Below are positions 58,778-64,000 of a stretch of 64,000 nt of DNA, in pieces; the first letter of the stretch is position 1; the number at the start of each line of letters is the position of its first letter. The position numbers were made by a program, and so were the translations under genes. The stretch is from Rhynchonema sp. JSB1_4 (lineage: Eukaryota > Nematoda > Chromadorea > Monhysterida > Xyalidae), in assembly GCA_030248065.1 (NCBI GenBank), contig JASAMV010008796.1:1-64000 (forward strand), in the 5' to 3' direction. The notes beneath the pieces were generated by a model. The model saw only the letters and a list, made by a program, of their open reading frames with translations. It was not told the origin of the DNA and ran no database searches.

Positions 58778-60705
58778 TGCCGGTTTGGCGCTGAATGTTG
58801 TATGTGCTGGAGGCGACCAGACCATCATTGTCACTTTTTTTAGCCTTTTTTGCCGGTTTGGCGCTGAATGTTGTATGTGCTGGAGGCGACCAGACCATCA
58901 TTTAATTTTTGTCACTTTTTTAGCCTTTTTTTGCCGGTTTGGCGCTGAATGTTGTATGTGCTGGAGGCGACCAGACCATCATTTATTTTTTGTCACTTTT
59001 TTAGCTTTTTTGCCGGTTTGGCGCTGAATGTTGTATGTGCTGGAGGCGACCAGACCATCATTGTCACTTTTTTTAGCCTTTTTTGCCGGTTTGGCGCTGA
59101 ATGTTGTATGTGCTGGAGGCGACCAGACCATCATTTAATTTTTGTCACTTTTTTAGCCTTTTTTGCCGGTTTGGCGCTGAATGTTGTATGTGCTGGAGGC
59201 GACCAGACCATCATTTATTTTTTGTCACTTTGCTTTTTTGCCGGTTTGGCGCTGAATGTTGTATGTGCTGGAGGCGACCAGACCATCATTTATTTTTTGT
59301 CACTTTTTTAGCCTTTTTTGCCGGTTTGGCGCTGAATGTTGTATGTGCTGGAGGCGACCAGACCATCATTTAATTTTTCTCAGCCTTTTTTGCCGGTTTG
59401 GCGCTGAATGTTGTATGTGCTGGAGGCGACCAGACCATCATTTATTTTTTTGTCACTTTTTTAGCCTTTTTTTGCCAGTTTGGCGCTGAATGTTGTATGT
59501 GCTGGAGGCGACCAGACCATCATTTATTTTTTGTCACTTTTTTAGCCTTTTTTGCCGGTTTGGCGCTGAATGTTGTATGTGCTGGAGGCGACCAGACCAT
59601 CATTTAATTTTTCTCAGCCTTTTTTGCCGGTTTGGCGCTGAATGTTGTATGTGCTGGAGGCGACCAGACCATCATTTATTTTTTTGTCACTTTTTTTAGC
59701 CTTTTTTTGCCGGTTTGGCGCTGAATGTTGTATGTGCTGGAGGCGACCAGACCATCATTTAATTTTTCTCAGCCTTTTTTGCCGGTTTGGCGCTGAATGT
59801 TGTATGTGCTGGAGGCGACCAGACCATCATTTATTTTTTTGTCACTTTTTTTAGCCTTTTTTTGCCGGTTTGGCGCTGAATGTTGTATGTGCTGGAGGCG
59901 ACCAGACCATCATTTATTTTTTGTCACTTTTTTAGCCTTTTTTGCCGGTTTGGCGCTGAATGTTGTATGTGCTGGAGGCGACCAGACCATCATTTAATTT
60001 TTCTCGGCCTTTTTTGCCGGTTTGGCGCTGAATGTTGTATGTGCTGGAGGCGACCAGACCATCATTTATTTTTTTGTCACTTTTCTTAGCCTTTTTTTGC
60101 CGGTTTGGCGCTGAATGTTGTATGTGCTGGAGGCGACCAGACCATCATTTATTTTTTGTCACTTTTTAGGCTTTTTTGCCGGTTTGGCGCTGAATGTTGT
60201 ATGTGCTGGAGGCGACCAGACCATCATTTATTTTTTCTCACTTTTTTTAGCCTTTTTTCACTCGAGTAGGTAGTTTAGATGCCGGTTTGGCGCTGAATGT
60301 TGTATGTGCTGGAGGTGACCAGACCATCATTTATTTTTTCTCACTTTTTTTAGCCTTTTTTGCCGGTTTGGCGCTGAATGTTGTATGTGCTGGAGGCGAC
60401 CAGACCATCATTTATTTTTTCTCACTTTTTTTAGCCTTTTTTGCCGGTTTGGCGCTGAATGTTGTATGTGCTGGAGGCGACCAGACCATCATTTATTTTT
60501 TGTCACTTTTTTAGCCTTTTTTGCCGGTTTGGCGCTGAATGTTGTATGTGCTGGAGGCGACCAGACCATCATTTAATTTTTGTCACTTTTTAGCCTTTTT
60601 TGCCGGTTTGGCGCTGAATGTTGTATGTGCTGGAGGCGACCAGACCATCATTTATATTTTCTCACTTTTTGCCGGTTTGGCGCTGAATGTTGTATGTGCT
60701 AGACC
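58778..60705. repeat. Minisatellite of 67-83 bp units, about 25 copies
   Basis: Each unit has a nearly invariant 54-bp core (GCCGGTTTGGCGCTGAATGT...GACCAGACCATCATT) and a T-rich spacer of variable length built from TTTTTTGTCAC and TTTTTAGCC. Near 60250 the array is interrupted by CACTCGAGTAGGTAGTTTAGAT, similar to its left border (CACTCAATTGGGTGGTTTAG), so two arrays appear joined head to tail. Confidence 0.93.
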
Positions 60706-61084
60706 ATGGCTAGTCGTTGGGTTACGGTAGGGCGCCATGCCGTGCCCCAATGGTTAGCTTGAACTTAACCATGACCCCTCGTACACTGGTAGGAAACTTA
60801 CCATCAATCACTCCTTTCGTCTTCCAGCCCGACGCGCGCCTCACGATGAGGCCACCCAGTGATGCACATTCACGTTGGGAATGCTGTTGAGGGTGCACCC
60901 CTCCCCTGTGATCGGCTCGGAGTCCAACAGGACATAAGTCCCCGGTCCAGGGGTGGGGGTGCACACCATGCAGCTATAACGTCGATTCAACAATTATTGA
61001 TGTTCAAATTCAATCCGACGAAAAGCTGATTCCATGAGGTGCGTTTTGCATGATTGTCTCTTGCCTGCCTTGTGTTTTTTGTGG

Positions 61085-61362
61085 TATAGTAAATTTCTAA
61101 TTTCGTTGCCTCATGCACTCTTACAGACGCGGGGAAACTCCCGTTCGAAGTCGAAGCAGGCAACGAGCTCAGCACACAGTGAACAAGCCACGCAGCTGAC
61201 ACACACAGCTTGTGTGACTGAAACATTCGAAACGCGCACGAGCCAGCTGCGTGGCTTGTTGACTGTGTGTTGAGCTTGTTGCCTGCTTCGACTTCGAACG
61301 GGAGTTTTCCAGCGTCTGTAATAATGCATGAGGCAATGAAATTAGAAACTTACTATATACTT
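61085..61362. repeat. Long inverted repeat, arms about 115 bp
   Basis: The left arm (61085-61199, containing CCGTTCGAAGTCGAAGCAGG) is mirrored at 61246-61362 (CCTGCTTCGACTTCGAACGG). The roughly 46-base loop contains TGAAACATT. Could be a MITE or a structured transcript; the boundaries lack a clear duplication. Confidence 0.8.
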
Positions 61363-61443
61363 AGTTTATTACTTAGTTGTGGTATACTTAGTTTACATTT
61401 TTATCCTGAAGCCAAAAAGTTAACGTCAAGCCGGCCGTGTCAG

Positions 61444-64000
61444 GCATGTCGGTGTCCGGATTCTGTTGCGAAGACATCACTGATCGTCGGCCGTCCCTCG
61501 ACTCGATCCAGTCCAGCAGCAGTCGACTCACCGATACAGCGACGAATCAGGACGATTCCAGGAAGGTGCAGGTGGGTATGAAAAAGTAGCGTGGTTTTTT
61601 CTCTTTTGAACGTGTTTCTGCTGGTGTGATCTATTCGTTCAGCCACCATGCAGCAACAGCAAAGCTTGGTTTGTTTCAACATGGCCATGTCATAATGTTT
61701 CAATCTGAACAGGTGAGCAACATCACTCCGAGCATCACCGCATCGCAGTTGACATCGTTTCTCACCAAGTTCGGCGCAGTGTCGATGTGTCAGATGCCGA
61801 TGGAGACAGCGAAATCGTCGATTGCCGCCACATCCGGCACCGATTCGGGTTCGTGGCTTTCTGGTTGTGCGAAGTAGTGAGACCGGCATCGCGTCTAATT
61901 TGATGATCGAATCGGACCTGCCTTGATCACGTGCTTTAATCATGATGAGGATGTCAAGAGAATTATCTCCGAGTACTACTATGTAAGCGCGTATCAATCA
62001 ACCCCTACTTTTATTTAGTCATTTTTATTCAGTGACACGCACATTCGACCCCTACGCGTCACTGCCACGTCGTCGTTCCAAAGGCATCGCGTGTGTGACA
62101 TTCCGCAAACCGTCGGATGCTGAACGTGCAGGGCGCGCAGCACCCGAGGAACTCAAATTCTACGGACGCGTTATGGTCGTGTCACAGGTTTGTTCATATG
62201 TGGTGAATTTAGAACGTTCGTTCTGTGTACATGCGTGACCATACGTAAGGCCAGTGTAGTTCCTGGGGGCAGGGTTGGATTTAAAAAAAAGTAAAAATTT
62301 CCCGGTGGGGGGGAGGGGTAGGTCCCCCCCTCGGGTACGTCTGTGGTCTGTTCCCCTTCCATGATACGCCTGCCCCACTGTTCCCCCTCCGGGTACGTCT
62401 GCTCCCCCAATATTTGCCTAAAATGGGCAAATTTAGGCCCAAAATAGGCATTTTTAGGCATAACATGAGTGATTTTTAGGTCAATGTTGTCAAAAATCGC
62501 CAAGATACCCTTTTTATTGAGATTTTTTCCAAAAAGGGGCAAAAATGGGTCAAATTTTCGACCTCAAAAAAATGACTTTTCTCCAAATTTGGGTCCTCCC
62601 CCCTCCCCGAGGTGGGTACGTCTGTTCCCCTTCCATGATACGCCTGCCCCACTGCGTCTGCTCCCCCAATTTTTGCCTAAAATGGGCAAATTTAGGCCTA
62701 AAATAGGCATTTTTAGGCATAAAATGAGTGATTTTTATGTCAATGTTGTCAAAAATCGCCAAGATACCTTTTTTATTGAGATTTTTTCCAAAAAGGGGCA
62801 AAAATGGGTCAAATTATCGACCTCAAAAAATGACTTTTCTCCAAATTTGGGTCCTCCCCCCTTCTCCCTCCCCTAGGTGGGTACGTCTGTTCCCCCTCCG
62901 AAAAAAGGGGGTACCGCCTGTTCCCCCTGCGGACCAGGAACTACACTGCTTAAGGCTCGCTTGAAACTCGTCATAAATTACTTTCGGCTGAATGAAATTG
63001 TAATTGCGGAGTGGGAGTCTTAACACCCCATAACGCACAACAGCTGCACGAACCGATTGCATATGATCCAACGCAATGTTTGATTTTCGACTTTATTATT
63101 GCTATTATAATGTCTTGCTCACGGTCACAACGTCTGCACGTCTCAACGCTATAGGTGCAGTCAAAGTCTGTAGGCAATATTTACCAGTCACCACCACCAC
63201 CACTGTTCCTAATGCCACACAAACAGGCGCACGCATCATCGCAACGTCGCAGCACCAAACGTCACACGGTGATTGCGAGTTCGACGAGTGGCACCAACAT
63301 GTCGTTGAGCACAATCGATGCTCCGACAACAACGGCCAACATCGAATCTGTATCCATGCAGTCATCGTTGGTCGAGTATTCGGTCGATGAACCGCCAGAT
63401 TCCGCTAATGGTACCTACAATCCGGATGACGCGTCGCCATTTGATGCGATTGAGGATAAATTATTGGTTTGTCGACATTGGTTCGGTTGACTCTGGCAAT
63501 ATTTATGTGTCACTTTCGTAAAACGTTCACAATTTGAAATAAAATGTATTTGTTCCCTTGTCTATTATTGTTGTAAATCCAGGTGCGTTTGTTCACGTAT
63601 CTAACGATCGTCGAACGAGTGCGCTGTGAACGTGTGTGTAAACGATGGATGGAACTGTCCTATAAGGTTGGCCGACAAGCGCCCGATTCATTTTTGCCAG
63701 AGTGTTTTCTCCAAAGCCAGATTTCAGTCGTGGTACAGTACACGCACGCTGTGCATCACCAGCAGTCAGCTGTCAGTCAGTGGCCGTATTCGACCATTGC
63801 AAACCAGCTGGCTGACGTCACTGTTGCGGCGAGCTGGATTGCAATTGCAGGCATGTCGTCTCTGACATTTGTTTTTTTGAGCGCGGATCCTGACTTAAGC
63901 TTCACTCAGTAATAAACCCATGTGATATGCATTTTTCAGGTGCTGGACCTGTCAGCAACACTACATCTGTTGAATGACGCAGCGCTGCATTATGTGGCAC
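61444..64000 (+). CDS. Partial second copy of the RRM - F-box - LRR gene, cut by the window edge
   Basis: Matches exons 3-9 of the gene at 45826: 61444-61571, 61713-61848, 62033-62187, 63188-63466, 63583-63666, about 63701-63850, and 63940 to the window end. Splice sites and frame are kept. Differences include a 6-base in-frame insertion (near 63350, adding two residues), a few substitutions (for example GAT GCC to GAT TCC in exon 3, CAC to AAC in exon 6) and an acceptor changed from TTTAG to TTCAG before the RRM exon. Exons 1 and 2 are absent: similarity begins inside intron 2 (about 61396 against 52244). It may therefore be a truncated pseudogene or have acquired a new first exon. A family C MITE sits in its intron at 62252. 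Confidence 0.8.
62252..62948. mobile_element. hAT-like MITE, family C, with duplicated core
   Basis: Ends CAGTGTAGTTCCTGGGGG and CCAGGAACTACACTG. The flanks CGTAAGGC (62244-62251) and CTTAAGGC (62949-62956) match at 7 of 8 positions. The paralogous intron at 53088-53092 is uninterrupted, giving an empty site. The family C core occurs twice in tandem (about 62400-62620 and 62655-62870). Confidence 0.88.

Noticed and set aside
58764..60730. Coding meaning of the repeated frames in the 58.8-60.7 kb minisatellite
   Set aside because: Frames are short, overlap each other in different phases, and follow from the repeat.

Overview
The window reads as a nematode nuclear genome. The evidence is intron-dense genes with 3' splice sites of the TTTCAG type, a gene with two DM domains (the MAB-3 arrangement), and TTAGGC-type telomere-like units. 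No organellar, viral or prokaryotic signal is seen. The species cannot be named from this alone.

Layout. At 0.5-19.6 kb lie minus-strand genes: a kelch-repeat protein, a 5'-truncated LINE with a perfect 14-bp target duplication, a twin-DM-domain transcription factor, a decayed tyrosine-kinase-like fragment, and a complete phospholipase C-gamma in about 30 exons. At 21.9-35.1 kb is a compact housekeeping cluster: TANGO6 (minus) head to head with sideroflexin-5 (plus), which converges on U2A' (minus, an mRNA-splicing protein), followed by TMEM222 (minus). Gene models for sideroflexin-5 and for the 19-exon RRM/F-box/LRR gene close perfectly in phase.

At 30-51 kb the DNA is dominated by short non-autonomous transposons inserted in one another. 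Seventeen hAT-like insertions (CAG...CTG ends, 8-bp target duplications) can be delimited exactly or nearly so, together with Tc1/mariner-like elements with TA duplications, one Helitron-like end pair and a 2.4-kb palindromic foldback element. The families combine different terminal repeats and subterminal repeats with shared internal cores. A 37-bp minisatellite (about 71 copies) lies at 42.0-44.6 kb.

At 45.8-56.5 kb is an 824-codon gene encoding an RRM, an F-box and leucine-rich repeats, whose first intron (6.1 kb) holds a transposon nest. Its 5' half, without the first two exons, is repeated from 61.4 kb to the window edge. The two copies are separated by an approximately 80-bp minisatellite (about 25 copies), three GGCGCC-centred palindromes and a long hairpin.

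The genes do not form one pathway. The most unusual features are the modular nested MITE system, the RRM/F-box/LRR architecture with its partial duplication, and an octamer (TGAAACAT on either strand) that recurs far above chance, mostly inside introns close to splice sites and almost never in the transposon-rich zone.
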